Under the pieces are notes generated by a model, which was not told where the DNA came from, made no database searches, and was given only the letters and a program-made list of their open reading frames with translations. Source: Candidatus Edwardsbacteria bacterium (GTDB lineage: Bacteria; Edwardsbacteria; AC1; EtOH8). Taken from it: a stretch of 42,680 nt of DNA. The translations under genes and the position numbers were made by a program. Shown piece after piece: positions 32,609 to 42,415 of this stretch. Each line of letters begins with the position of its first letter. Position 1 is the stretch's first letter. The DNA lies in NCBI GenBank assembly GCA_018821925.1, contig JAHJLF010000009.1:1-42680 (forward strand), given 5' to 3'.

Positions 32609-32914
32609 ATGTCAACGGTTACCAAAATCAAGCCATTAGGCGACAGGGTATTGGTTAAGCCTGCAGAGAACAAGGAAACCAAAAAGGGAGGGATCATCAT
32701 TCCCGACACCGCCAAGGAAAAGCCCATGGAGGGCGAAGTGGTAGCGGTGGGCCCGGGCAAGATCTCCGACTCCGGAACCAGGATGGAGATGGACATCAAA
32801 AAGGGCGACAAGGTGCTTTACGGCAAATACTCCGGCACCGAGGTCAAGATCGACGATGTGGAATACCTGATCATGTCGTCCGACGACGTCATGGCCATCA
32901 TCCACGAAAAATAA
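32609..32914 (+). CDS. groES: Co-chaperonin GroES (10 kDa)
   Basis: A 101-residue GroES, the heptameric lid of the GroEL folding chamber. The N-terminus [45 protein letters not shown] contains the mobile loop (GGIIIPDTA). The C-terminal half has [25 protein letters not shown] strong Shine-Dalgarno (GGAGGG) precedes the ATG. It is separated from groEL by 129 nt that hold a palindromic repeat, a wider gap than usual. Confidence 0.97.
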   Translation: MSTVTKIKPLGDRVLVKPAENKETKKGGIIIPDTAKEKPMEGEVVAVGPGKISDSGTRMEMDIKKGDKVLYGKYSGTEVKIDDVEYLIMSSDDVMAIIHEK

Positions 32915-32932
32915 ATTAATAGAATGCCAAAT

Positions 32933-32984
32933 GTCATTCCCGTGAAAACGGGAATCCACCTGGATACCCGCCTGCGCGGGTATG
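32933..32984. repeat. Two-hairpin repeat element between groES and groEL
   Basis: ATTCCC-N8-GGGAAT (32936-32955) and ATACCCGC...GCGGGTAT (32964-32982) form adjacent hairpins, bounded by GTCAT at the left and ATGAC at the right. The first matches the general ATTCCC-N8-GGGAAT pattern of the neisserial dRS3 repeat (known pattern). Similar units occur in many genomes, so no transfer from Neisseria is implied. Confidence 0.7.
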
Positions 32985-33031
32985 ACGTGGCGCTTTTAAA
33001 CCAGAAAATAAAAAATCATATAGAGGAATAA

Positions 33032-34681
<1,650 letters not shown>

Positions 34682-34689
34682 TATCCGGG

Positions 34690-34717
34690 AATACGGAATT
34701 TAGAATATTGAATTCAG
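34690..34717. repeat. Short AT-rich palindromic repeat after groEL (second copy near 25558)
   Basis: AATACGGAATTTAGAAT followed by ATTGAATTCAG resembles AATACAGAATTTAGAATTCTG at 25558-25578 between porA and porB. The sequence is partly palindromic around GAATTC. It appears to be a small dispersed repeat. Confidence 0.5.
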
Positions 34718-34747
34718 AAGAAACCCCGCCGAAAGGCGGGGTTTCTT
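34718..34747 (+). terminator. Rho-independent terminator after groEL
   Basis: AAGAAACCCCGCC (34718-34730) pairs with GGCGGGGTTTCTT (34735-34747) around a GAAA tetraloop. Confidence 0.9.
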
Positions 34748-34748
34748 G

Positions 34749-34778
34749 TTGACAGGCGGAGGTTGGTTTTGGTATGCT
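34749..34778 (+). promoter_or_regulatory. Promoter of the exported protein gene at 34812
   Basis: TTGACA (34749-34754), an 18-bp spacer and TATGCT (34773-34778) predict a start near 34785. AAGGA precedes the ATG by about 8 nt. Confidence 0.6.
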
Positions 34779-34811
34779 AATTTATGTTATTAATTTAAAA
34801 AGGAAGTTAAA

Positions 34812-35930
34812 ATGCGGAAAATTCTTTTTGCCTGTTTTATTTTGAATATATTAGGTTTTGTAACAGCCCACGGGGAGAATAAAACCACAGTGTTCACTTC
34901 GCCTGAGATAAATAACATAGCCCTATTGCCTGCCGGTTATGTTGATGAATACGCTGATAAATGCGAGTTCGACAGCGCAAATTTTCCAGATGATAGATGC
35001 ATCGATGATTTTAGGGAAAGAATCAAATCTAAACTGATCAAAGGCTATGTCGGCAATTATGCAGATGTACAAAAGAAAGATTCGCTGTCAGGCATGGGCA
35101 AATGGGTTGACTCCTACAGTTATCAAATAAAGACCGATAAAATTTTGGAAAAGGTAAAAGCTGTTGTTAGGGCCAAGGGGAAGAAACCAACCTGGGAATT
35201 GTTCGATTCCTTATATGGCACATATGATAATTCGGATTTATTTAATATTTCGCCTGAGGTAATTGACAGTTATATAGATAATTCTGTATTTTATCGCACC
35301 AACGTGATCAATAATAAGTATAACCTTTGGGGGGGTAAGGCACAATACAAATCGTGTTGCGACAGTTTGACCGGGATCGTGCAGCGCGAGCTTGCATCTA
35401 GGGGATTATTTAAATTAATCTCTCCGCTAACGTCAAAAGAAAAATGCGATTCAATCTATAATGCTCTGAATAATGACGACCGATATCTTTGGTATTTCAG
35501 ATTTTATCCGAATACAAAAGGGGATTCGTGTTATTTCCCGAATGGGAAGGCATATCGCTATTATGCTGATGAAAAAAGGGAAAAACAATTATCCGATGAA
35601 ATATTGTATTGTTTAGGTGCAGATGCTTATCTTATTATTGATATTTATTTCAGCAGAGAAACGCTTACTCAACTTGAACCCAAAAATATTACTGAAATTC
35701 AGAATCAAATTTATTTGATAATATCTATAATCGGGCCTGAATTCAATGTGCTTTGGTCGACTGGTTTGCCGATAAGTAAACAAATAAAACGGAAACAGCG
35801 TATTCCAAGTATAAAGGAAATTGAAATTATTTATCCTTATAAAATAATAGATTACAACATGGCCCGCAAAAATGTAAAACGGGCTATGGAAACATTAAAA
35901 TCAAATAATGCATGTGATAAATTTCGATAA
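34812..35930 (+). CDS. AT-rich exported protein of unknown function
   Basis: A 372-residue protein with a classical signal peptide (MRKILFACFILNILGFVTAHG). No family is recognised. The mature part begins with a strand-like INNIALLPAGYVDEY, contains five cysteines before residue 190 (CEFDS, DRCID, SCCDS), and later has ILYCLGADAYLIIDIYF and LYLIISIIGPEFNVLWSTGLP-like hydrophobic strands. The INNIALLPAG and GADAYLIIDI pattern is reminiscent of periplasmic lipoproteins that build outer-membrane structures, but this is weak. It is AT-rich, with its own promoter, and stands alone between groEL and a repeat-rich gap. Confidence 0.65.
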   Translation: MRKILFACFILNILGFVTAHGENKTTVFTSPEINNIALLPAGYVDEYADKCEFDSANFPDDRCIDDFRERIKSKLIKGYVGNYADVQKKDSLSGMGKWVDSYSYQIKTDKILEKVKAVVRAKGKKPTWELFDSLYGTYDNSDLFNISPEVIDSYIDNSVFYRTNVINNKYNLWGGKAQYKSCCDSLTGIVQRELASRGLFKLISPLTSKEKCDSIYNALNNDDRYLWYFRFYPNTKGDSCYFPNGKAYRYYADEKREKQLSDEILYCLGADAYLIIDIYFSRETLTQLEPKNITEIQNQIYLIISIIGPEFNVLWSTGLPISKQIKRKQRIPSIKEIEIIYPYKIIDYNMARKNVKRAMETLKSNNACDKFR

Positions 35931-36027
35931 TATAATGTAAATACTTGCATTGAGAGAAGTCATCCATTTATGTGGTTTTTAGTACTATGGTTGCATTCTG
36001 CTAGTTTTTAAGATAGGAATAGATCAA

Positions 36028-36045
36028 CCCCGCCTTACTGCGGGG
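36028..36045. terminator. Weak hairpin, possible terminator for the exported protein gene
   Basis: CCCCGC (36028-36033) pairs with GCGGGG (36040-36045), loop CTTACT. The following bases are only mildly T-rich, so function is uncertain. Confidence 0.35.
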
Positions 36046-36055
36046 CTACTTGTTT

Positions 36056-36181
36056 AACTCGCCCCAACCCCTCTCTTTAAAAGAGAGAGCCTGCACTGAG
36101 GTTTGCATCATTGTTGTGCCAAGCGAAGTGGGCAGGTCATTGCTCTATTTTCGGAGCGAAAGGGAATGGCCGGGGTGAGTT
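36056..36181. repeat. 126-bp element with inverted termini
   Basis: AACTCGCCCC (36056-36065) and GGGGTGAGTT (36172-36181) are inverted with one mismatch. Near the left end CTCTCTTT (36071-36078) pairs with AAAGAGAG. The interior is GC/AT mixed without an open frame. The layout is MITE-like. The rest of the 35931-36290 gap shows no gene. A short hairpin with T-run (CGCC-GAAA-GGCG, 36182-36193) immediately follows. Confidence 0.6.
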
Positions 36182-36290
36182 CGCCGAAAGGCGGCTTTTT
36201 GTCTTATCCGCCACTACAGATAGTGCCATACAGTCTGCTTTAATACCACTAATTGTTATCCACCCCTAAAACCGGCCGGATAATTTACCC

Positions 36291-36319
36291 TTGACATACC
36301 GGGCCATTTATTGTAAAAT
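36291..36319 (+). promoter_or_regulatory. Strong promoter for the membrane-arm operon
   Basis: A perfect TTGACA (36291-36296), a 17-bp spacer and TAAAAT (36314-36319) predict transcription from about 36326. That leaves a leader of about 240 nt before ATG 36566. Confidence 0.75.
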
Positions 36320-36345
36320 ATCTTGTTTCCATTTAATTTAATACT

Positions 36346-36533
36346 CTTTGGCAAATACCCATTATAGGCGCCTTGCTTGGGGCGCGATAGCCTAAAGGCT
36401 ATCGCTGGGCATCTTCACAAAGGCCGCAAAACGGCCTTGTTGGCAATACCAGTCCGCCTTAGGCGGATCATTTATGGTTCGGTCCAACTCACCACAAGCG
36501 GCATCGCAAAAAATAAGATGGCCTTTGCCAAAG
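36346..36533 (+). ncRNA. Candidate structured leader RNA (cis-regulatory?) upstream of the membrane-arm operon
   Basis: The outer helix pairs CTTTGGCAAA (36346-36355) with TTTGCCAAAG (36524-36533), 10 bp over nearly 190 nt. Inside are GCGCC/GGCGC, a perfect 9-bp hairpin GCGATAGCC-TAAA-GGCTATCGC (36384-36405), AAGGCCG-CAAAA-CGGCCTT and TCCGCC-TTA-GGCGGA. CCCA and TGGG can close the first two hairpins together. A Shine-Dalgarno (AGGAG, 36556-36560) follows. I do not recognise a known riboswitch class. The individual hairpins also resemble dispersed palindromes, so a composite of repeats is the alternative. Confidence 0.5.
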
Positions 36534-36565
36534 TTTAGCAATTTAATACAGCATTAGGAGTTTTT

Positions 36566-38035
36566 ATGGGGTGGGAATTCTCTTTGCTGGCAACGATATT
36601 GGTCCCTATCATCGGGGCCTTTACCTTGCCTTTGATAGGGCTGGCCTCCAAGCCAGGGCGTAACGCCTGGGCGGTTGTTTTGGGGCTGGCCACTACTTTT
36701 TTTGCCATTACGCTTTTACCGGCGGCCTTCTCGGGCGAGACCCACGTCTTCCAGAGGGCCATCGGACTGGGAGTGGATGCCACCTTCGTGGTGGACGGGC
36801 TGTCGGTCTTCATGGCCATCGCCTCGTCTCTGATCAGCACCATGATCATCATCTACTCGCTGGGCTATATCAAGGACTACCACTATCAGCAGGAATATTT
36901 TCTGATGGTGGTTTTGTTTTTGGGAGCCATGATGGGCTTGGTGTTTTCGGCCAATCTGATCCTGATGTACGTATTCTGGGAGATCACCGGCATCTGCTCC
37001 TGGCGCCTGATCGGCTTCTTCCGCGATAAGGAAGTGGTGGTCAAGGCTGACAAGGCCTTCTTAGTGACAGCCGGGGGAGCGGTGTTCATGCTGTTGGGCT
37101 TCGTTCTGGTATACGCCAAGACCGGCACCTTCAATATGCTGGACATGCGTGGCTTCCCCATCGGCGGACTGGCGGTGGCTTTGATAACCATGGGCATCTT
37201 CGCCAAGAGCGCCACTTTGCCGTTCCACACCTGGCTGCCTGACGCCGGCGTGGCGCCCACCCCGGTGACCGCCCTGCTGCACGCCGCGGTGCTGGTCAAG
37301 ATAGGAGTCTATGCCTTCGCCCGGATATTCAACTACACCTTCGTGATCCCGGGAGACTGGCAAACATACCTGATGATCATAGGCCTGCTGTCGGCCATGG
37401 TCTCGGCCTGCGCGGCCCTGATCGAAACAAATATAAAGAGGATCCTGGCCCTGTCCACCGTCAGCCAGATAGGATATATATTCATGGGGCTGGCCGCCTT
37501 CAACACCATCGGGGTGGCCGGAGCCCTGCTTTTCATCCTGATGCACGGGCTGGGCAAGGGCGGGCTGTTCCTGGCCGCCGGGGTCATCGAGCACGGCACC
37601 GGCACCAAGGATATCACCAAGATGGGCGGGCTGATCAAGGCCATGCCCATCACCGCAGTGGCCTTTATCATGTGCGTCTTCTCTATTGTGGGCGTGCCGC
37701 CCTTCGGAGGATTCTTCTCCAAATTCATGGTCATCCAGGGCATCATCAAGTCCAACCATATCGTCATCGGCGCATTGGCCATCTTTACCGCCCTGCTGAC
37801 CCTGGTCTATCTGATGCGGCTGTTCACCCTGGTATTTTTGGGCGAGGCCCGCGACCCCAGCATTCATGCCCATAAAGAGGGGACCCCGACCATGGTCTGG
37901 GTGGTGGCCTCCCTGGCCATCCTTTCGCTGGCCGCCGGGATCCTGGTCAAATACCCGATGGACCTGGTCAATATCGCCGTCCGCGACGTCTTGGGAAATC
38001 CTGCCATTCATGATATATTGGGGGTATTGAGATGA
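36566..38035 (+). CDS. Proton-translocating antiporter-like subunit (NuoL/NuoM family), first
   Basis: A 489-residue, multi-helix membrane protein of the complex I/Mrp antiporter family. Key pumping residues are present: E139 in VFWEITG (TM5), K245 in LLHAAVLVKIGVYAFAR (TM7), the lysine of TNIKRILALSTVSQIGY and the lysine in HGLGKGGLFLAAG. The family motif PFHTWLPDAGVAPTPVTALLHA is intact. It heads the operon and its stop overlaps the next start by 4 nt. Similarity alone cannot tell complex I from group 4 hydrogenase or Mrp use. Confidence 0.9.
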   Translation: MGWEFSLLATILVPIIGAFTLPLIGLASKPGRNAWAVVLGLATTFFAITLLPAAFSGETHVFQRAIGLGVDATFVVDGLSVFMAIASSLISTMIIIYSLGYIKDYHYQQEYFLMVVLFLGAMMGLVFSANLILMYVFWEITGICSWRLIGFFRDKEVVVKADKAFLVTAGGAVFMLLGFVLVYAKTGTFNMLDMRGFPIGGLAVALITMGIFAKSATLPFHTWLPDAGVAPTPVTALLHAAVLVKIGVYAFARIFNYTFVIPGDWQTYLMIIGLLSAMVSACAALIETNIKRILALSTVSQIGYIFMGLAAFNTIGVAGALLFILMHGLGKGGLFLAAGVIEHGTGTKDITKMGGLIKAMPITAVAFIMCVFSIVGVPPFGGFFSKFMVIQGIIKSNHIVIGALAIFTALLTLVYLMRLFTLVFLGEARDPSIHAHKEGTPTMVWVVASLAILSLAAGILVKYPMDLVNIAVRDVLGNPAIHDILGVLR

Positions 38036-39915
38036 ATCCAAACATTCTGCTGATACCGATCCTGGTTCCCATCATCGCCGGGATTCTGACCTTCATCCTG
38101 CCCAAGTCCATAAAGTGGGGCAAGGAGATCCTGGCCATCATCGCCACCGCCATTACCATGTATTATGCCGTGGTGATATTCAAGGTAGGGGGCGAGGGGC
38201 TGAGAATGTTCGTGCCCTGGACCAGCTTCGGGATAAATTTCGACCTGTGGGCCTATCATTTCCCCAAATTCATCCTTTTAGCGGCGGCCGGTTTTGAGAT
38301 CCTTTTGGCCCTTTATACCGCCTCTTTCATGGAGGGAAAGGACCGCTCCAAGGAGTTTTTTGCTTACTTCCTGCTGACCGCCGGACTGGCCAACGGGGCC
38401 ATCCTTTCCAATAACTTCGTATTAATGTTGTTCTTCTGGGAGTCCTTACTGGCGACCCTCTACGGAATGATCTCAATAGGCAACAAGGAGGCCTTCAAGA
38501 CCGCCACCAAGGCCCTGGTGATCGCCGGCATCGCCGATTTCGCCCTGATATTGGGCATCATCTTCGCCTGGCACCTGTCCGGCACCCTGACCATGTCCGA
38601 GATCCACCTGGAGCCGATGGGACTGGGGGCGGCCGCCTTCGTGCTGATGGGCCTGGGGGCCATGGCCAAGGCCGGCGCCATGCCGTTCCACACCTGGATC
38701 CCTGATGCCGCTATCGACGCGCCACTGCCGTTCATGGCCTACCTGCCGGCGGCCCTGGAGAAACTGCTGGGCATCTACCTGCTGGGACGCATCTCTCTGG
38801 AGATGTTCACCATTCATATGAACAGCACCATGTCCATCTTTTTGATGACCATCGGCGCCATCACCATAGTTCTGGCGGTGATGATGGCCCTGGTCCAGAA
38901 GGATTATAAAAAATTATTGTCGTTCCACGCCATCAGCCAGGTGGGCTACATGATCCTGGGCATCGGCACCGGAGTCCCGGCCGGGATCGTAGGCGGATTG
39001 TTCCACATGCTCAACCACGCCATGTACAAGTGCACCCTGTTCCTGACCGGCGGAGCGGTGGAGAAGCAGGCCGGAACCACCGAACTGAAAAAACTGGGCG
39101 GGCTGTTCAAACTGATGCCCATCACCGGGGTGGCCTTCTGGGTGGCGGCCTTCGCCATCTCCGGCGTGCCGCCCTTCAATGGTTTCGTTTCCAAGGAACT
39201 GGTGTTCCACGGCGCGGTGGAGACCGGCAAGATGATATTCCCCATAGCGGCCTGGATCGGCGCCATATTCACCTTCGCTTCATTCTTAAAGCTGGGGCAT
39301 TCCACTTACTTCGGACAGCAGAGCCCTGAAATGCCCAATAAATCGCCCAAGGATCCGTCCTGGGCCATGACCGTTCCCATGCTGGTGATCGCCCTGGGCT
39401 GTATCCTGTTCGGGGTCTACAGCAAACTGCCCTTAAAATACCTGATCCAGCCGGTGCTGGAGGGAAGAGCCATCATGGCCGGCCATGAGGGTGGTCCCAT
39501 GGAGTTCTGGGTATTCCACCTCAGTTGGATCGTGTGGGTATCCCTGGCCTGCCTGGTGATCGCCGCCCTGATCCACAAGTACGGGGTCAAGAAGGGGCAG
39601 GGCAAGGCCTACCTGGCTTCCGAGCCCATCCACAACCTGCCGGTAATGCATACGCTTTATGACTGGGCCGAGGCCAGAGTGTTCGACATCTACGAGTGGT
39701 TCGTCAACGGCCTGCTGAAAGGCGCCGCCTGGGCGGTGTTCAAGGTGGTGGACCGGGGGATAGACGCCATCTACGAGAAGCTGATCGTCTTCGTCGGCGG
39801 GGTAACCACCGGGGTGCTCAAGGAATACCACAACGGGCTGTATGCCAATTATCTGGCCTGGGCGGTGGGCGGGTTCGCCCTGTTGGTAATCTACCTGGCG
39901 GTCCTGGTAAAGTAA
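38032..39915 (+). CDS. Proton-translocating antiporter-like subunit (NuoL/NuoM family), second, with C-terminal extension
   Basis: A 627-residue membrane protein of the same family. It has the glutamate of FFWESLLATLYGM, the motif PFHTWIPDAAIDAPLPFMAYLPAALEKLLGIY, QKDYKKLLSFHAISQVGYM and HAMYKCTLFL, so the pumping lysines are kept. After about residue 500 it carries an extra amphipathic/hydrophobic stretch (LLKGAAWAVFKVVDRGID...YANYLAWAVGGFALLVIYLA) as in NuoL-type subunits, where it may form a lateral helix. It overlaps the first subunit gene by 4 nt (ATGA). Confidence 0.88.
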   Translation: MNPNILLIPILVPIIAGILTFILPKSIKWGKEILAIIATAITMYYAVVIFKVGGEGLRMFVPWTSFGINFDLWAYHFPKFILLAAAGFEILLALYTASFMEGKDRSKEFFAYFLLTAGLANGAILSNNFVLMLFFWESLLATLYGMISIGNKEAFKTATKALVIAGIADFALILGIIFAWHLSGTLTMSEIHLEPMGLGAAAFVLMGLGAMAKAGAMPFHTWIPDAAIDAPLPFMAYLPAALEKLLGIYLLGRISLEMFTIHMNSTMSIFLMTIGAITIVLAVMMALVQKDYKKLLSFHAISQVGYMILGIGTGVPAGIVGGLFHMLNHAMYKCTLFLTGGAVEKQAGTTELKKLGGLFKLMPITGVAFWVAAFAISGVPPFNGFVSKELVFHGAVETGKMIFPIAAWIGAIFTFASFLKLGHSTYFGQQSPEMPNKSPKDPSWAMTVPMLVIALGCILFGVYSKLPLKYLIQPVLEGRAIMAGHEGGPMEFWVFHLSWIVWVSLACLVIAALIHKYGVKKGQGKAYLASEPIHNLPVMHTLYDWAEARVFDIYEWFVNGLLKGAAWAVFKVVDRGIDAIYEKLIVFVGGVTTGVLKEYHNGLYANYLAWAVGGFALLVIYLAVLVK

Positions 39916-39952
39916 AAATACGTCAAATGATATAATATAGCGGAGCTTAAAC

Positions 39953-41434
39953 ATGTTGCTTTTATTCATTGTCATACCCTTAGCCATGGCAGCCCTGATG
40001 CCGCTGCTTTCCAGGCTGTGGAAAGGACTGCCCGATATCCTGGGGGTGGCCACCATGGCGGCCCTCCTGACCCTGAGCCTGTACCAGATCCGCCTGATAT
40101 CGGCCGGACACCGCATACTGTGGGATGCCGCGGCCATCGGCCTGCCCTTAAAGGCCGGCCTGATGCTGGACGGTTTTTCGCTGCTGCTGTTGATCACCAT
40201 CAGCCTGATCTCGCTGTTCGCCTGCATCTATTCCATCAACTACATGGAACACTACGGGGCCAAGGGATCGTACTACGCCCTGTTCCTTTTAATGGTGGCC
40301 GGGATGAACGGGCTGGTGCTGACCGTCGACCTGTTCAACATGTATGTCTTTCTGGAAGTGGCGGCGGTGGCCTCATACGCTTTGGTGGCCTTCGGCCAGA
40401 AGCACGACGAGGTGGAAGCGGCCTTCAAGTACCTGATGCTGTCGGTGCTGGCCACCACCGGCATTCTGCTGGCCATGTCCTTCATCTATTTGATGACCGG
40501 CACCATGAACTTCAAGGAGCTGGGTCTGATGGTGGGAACCGGCATGAGCGTAAAACTGATCGGCCTGTGCCTGGCCCTGTTCCTGATGGGCTTCGGCCTG
40601 AAGGCGGCCATGGTGCCGTTCCATGCCTGGCTGCCGGATGCCCATCCCTCGGCCCCGGCGCCCATCTCGGCCATGCTGTCCGGGGTGCTGATCAAGGTCT
40701 CCGGCATCTACGCCCTGACCAGGGTGGTGTACGACATCTTCGGGCTGCCGGCCTCGGTCTCCCAGGCCATGATCTGGCTGGGGGTGGCCTCGATGGTCAT
40801 CGGCGCGCTGATCGCCCTGGGGCAGAACGATTTCAAGCGGATGCTGGCCTACTCGTCCATCAGCCAGATCGGCTACATTGTGGTGGGCCTGGGACTGGGG
40901 ACCCCGCTGGGGATCATGGGGGCCCTGTTCCATCTGTTCAACCACGCCACCTTCAAGAGCCTGCTGTTTCTTGACGCCGGGGCCACCGAGTACGCCACCG
41001 GCACCAGAGACCTCTCCAAGCTGGGCGGGGTGGGCCACAAAATGCCCATCACCAGCCTGACCACCACCATCGGGACCTTCTCCATCGCCGGGATCCCGCC
41101 CTTCAACGGCTTCTGGAGCAAACTGCTGATAATCGTGGCCCTGGTGGAGGCCAATCACGTCGGAGTGGCGGCCATCGCCATCGCCACCAGCATTTTAACC
41201 CTGTGGTATTTCCTGCTGATGCAAAGAAAAGCCTTTTTCGGAAAACTGGCGGTGGGCTTAGAGAAGGTCAAGGAAGTTCCGTTCTATATGGCCTTCGCCA
41301 CTTTCTGTCTGGCGGCCCTGTGTCTGCTGGTGGGCCTGTTCTATCCCTGGGTCACGGCCAAGCTGATCCAGCCGGGGATGACCGCTCTGACCAATTCCAT
41401 CGGGGCCAATGGGTTTTCAATGTTCGGACAATAG
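39953..41434 (+). CDS. Proton-translocating antiporter-like subunit (NuoN/MrpD-like), third
   Basis: A 493-residue member with E135 in MYVFLEVAAVASYALVAF, PFHAWLPDAHPSAPAPISAMLSGVLIKVSGIY (TM7 lysine), QNDFKRMLAYSSISQIGY and HATFKSLLFLDAG. The PDAHPSAPAPISAMLSGV wording is typical of NuoN/MrpD-like subunits. Three such subunits in a row imply a complex with up to three ion channels, as in complex I. A gap of 37 nt separates it from the second gene. Confidence 0.9.
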   Translation: MLLLFIVIPLAMAALMPLLSRLWKGLPDILGVATMAALLTLSLYQIRLISAGHRILWDAAAIGLPLKAGLMLDGFSLLLLITISLISLFACIYSINYMEHYGAKGSYYALFLLMVAGMNGLVLTVDLFNMYVFLEVAAVASYALVAFGQKHDEVEAAFKYLMLSVLATTGILLAMSFIYLMTGTMNFKELGLMVGTGMSVKLIGLCLALFLMGFGLKAAMVPFHAWLPDAHPSAPAPISAMLSGVLIKVSGIYALTRVVYDIFGLPASVSQAMIWLGVASMVIGALIALGQNDFKRMLAYSSISQIGYIVVGLGLGTPLGIMGALFHLFNHATFKSLLFLDAGATEYATGTRDLSKLGGVGHKMPITSLTTTIGTFSIAGIPPFNGFWSKLLIIVALVEANHVGVAAIAIATSILTLWYFLLMQRKAFFGKLAVGLEKVKEVPFYMAFATFCLAALCLLVGLFYPWVTAKLIQPGMTALTNSIGANGFSMFGQ

Positions 41435-41484
41435 TCCGGGTTACTGATAGACGTTCTTAACTTCGAAATATTTTTGGAGAAAAT

Positions 41485-42018
41485 ATGGACTTAATAAATC
41501 TTATACTGCTGATAATGCTGGCCGGTTTCGCCTGTATGGCGGTGTTCTTCAAGGACCTGCTACGGGCGGCCCTGAGCTTGGCTTTCATGAGCGCCGTGCT
41601 GGCGGTGGTGCTGTACCGGATGGATTCGCCTTACGCCGCGGTGTTTGAACTTTCGGTGGTGGCCGGACTGATCACGGTGCTGTTCGTCTCCACCATCGCC
41701 ATGACCAAGACGGAGGAGCAGGTAAAGGAATCGCGCTGGCCGATGTACCTGTTTCCGTTGTTCCTGGTGCTGTTCGGCATCATCGATCTGCTGGTGATGA
41801 AGGGGCTGTTCTCCAATGTTCCGGCCGGATACGGCAATGCCGAGAAAAGCTTCGGAGCCACCCTGTGGGGCATCCGCTCCATGGACCTGATCGGGCAGAT
41901 CGCGGTGATCTTCGGCGGAGTATTCGGGGTGCTGGCCCTGTTCCGCGAGAAACCACTGACCGCCCAGGATAAGATAGACGCCGAAAAAGCCAAGGATGGA
42001 GGGCACAAACTATGGTAG
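41485..42018 (+). CDS. NuoJ-like membrane subunit
   Basis: A 177-residue protein with about five membrane helices and a hydrophilic tail. The third-helix region reads SPYAAVFELSVVAGLITVLFVSTIAM, in the place where NuoJ has the flexible VYxGAI helix. Here V-V-A-G-L replaces it and a glutamate lies in the preceding segment, which leans toward Mrp/Mbh-type subunits. The position between an antiporter subunit and a NuoK-like gene supports a J role. It overlaps the K-like gene by 7 nt. Confidence 0.75.
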   Translation: MDLINLILLIMLAGFACMAVFFKDLLRAALSLAFMSAVLAVVLYRMDSPYAAVFELSVVAGLITVLFVSTIAMTKTEEQVKESRWPMYLFPLFLVLFGIIDLLVMKGLFSNVPAGYGNAEKSFGATLWGIRSMDLIGQIAVIFGGVFGVLALFREKPLTAQDKIDAEKAKDGGHKLW

Positions 42019-42311
42019 TGACCAATCTGATATTCGTCGGGCTGCTGTTCTTCATTGGGCTGTACTGCCTGCTGACCAGTCGTAACATGATCAAACTGCT
42101 GATCGGCCTGGAGATCATGGCCAAATCGGCGGTGCTGTCCTTCATCACCGCCGGGTATGCCCGGGGGGAGACCTTCTTCTCCCAGAGCCTGGTGATCACC
42201 TTCATCGTGATAGAGGTCTCCATCGTGGCGGTGGCCCTGGCCCTGGTGATAAACGCCTATAAGAACACCGGAAATCTGGATGTCCGCAGCCTGACCAAGC
42301 TAAAGGGGTAA
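42012..42311 (+). CDS. nuoK: NuoK-like subunit
   Basis: A 99-residue, three-helix protein of NuoK/MrpC type. The two buried glutamates that are essential in NuoK are present: E34 in IGLEIM and E68 in IVIEV. It starts inside the end of the J-like gene, indicating coupled translation. Length matches NuoK (about 100 residues). Confidence 0.82.
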   Translation: MVVTNLIFVGLLFFIGLYCLLTSRNMIKLLIGLEIMAKSAVLSFITAGYARGETFFSQSLVITFIVIEVSIVAVALALVINAYKNTGNLDVRSLTKLKG

Positions 42312-42415
42312 GGACGTTACCCGCTAAACACGCGAAATGAACTAAAAATAAAATTTCGTGTTTTTCGTGGGGAAGATGTTGAAATAAAAAGCAAAAAATA
42401 AACGAGGATATCAAT
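42312..42415. other. Intergenic gap with CACGCGAAA/TTTCGTG repeat-like sequence
   Basis: The 104-nt gap inside the operon contains AAACACGCGAAAT followed by AAATTTCGTGTTTTTCGTGG, an imperfect inverted repeat. A related CGCAAAATACGCGAAAAT lies at 20955-20972. GAGG (42404-42407) is the ribosome-binding site for the A-like gene. It appears to be a small dispersed repeat, not a gene. Confidence 0.45.

Noticed and set aside
32933-32984. Horizontal transfer from Neisseria based on the dRS3-like repeat
   Set aside because: The ATTCCC-N8-GGGAAT pattern is short and similar repeats are widespread. Nothing else is neisserial.
36470-36500. tRNA-like GGTTCGGTCC string
   Set aside because: No acceptor, D or anticodon arms can be drawn around it. 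It is part of the structured leader.
40018-40974. 318-codon plus-strand frame inside the third antiporter gene
   Set aside because: It is an out-of-frame shadow in GC-rich sequence. The antiporter frame has conserved pumping residues.
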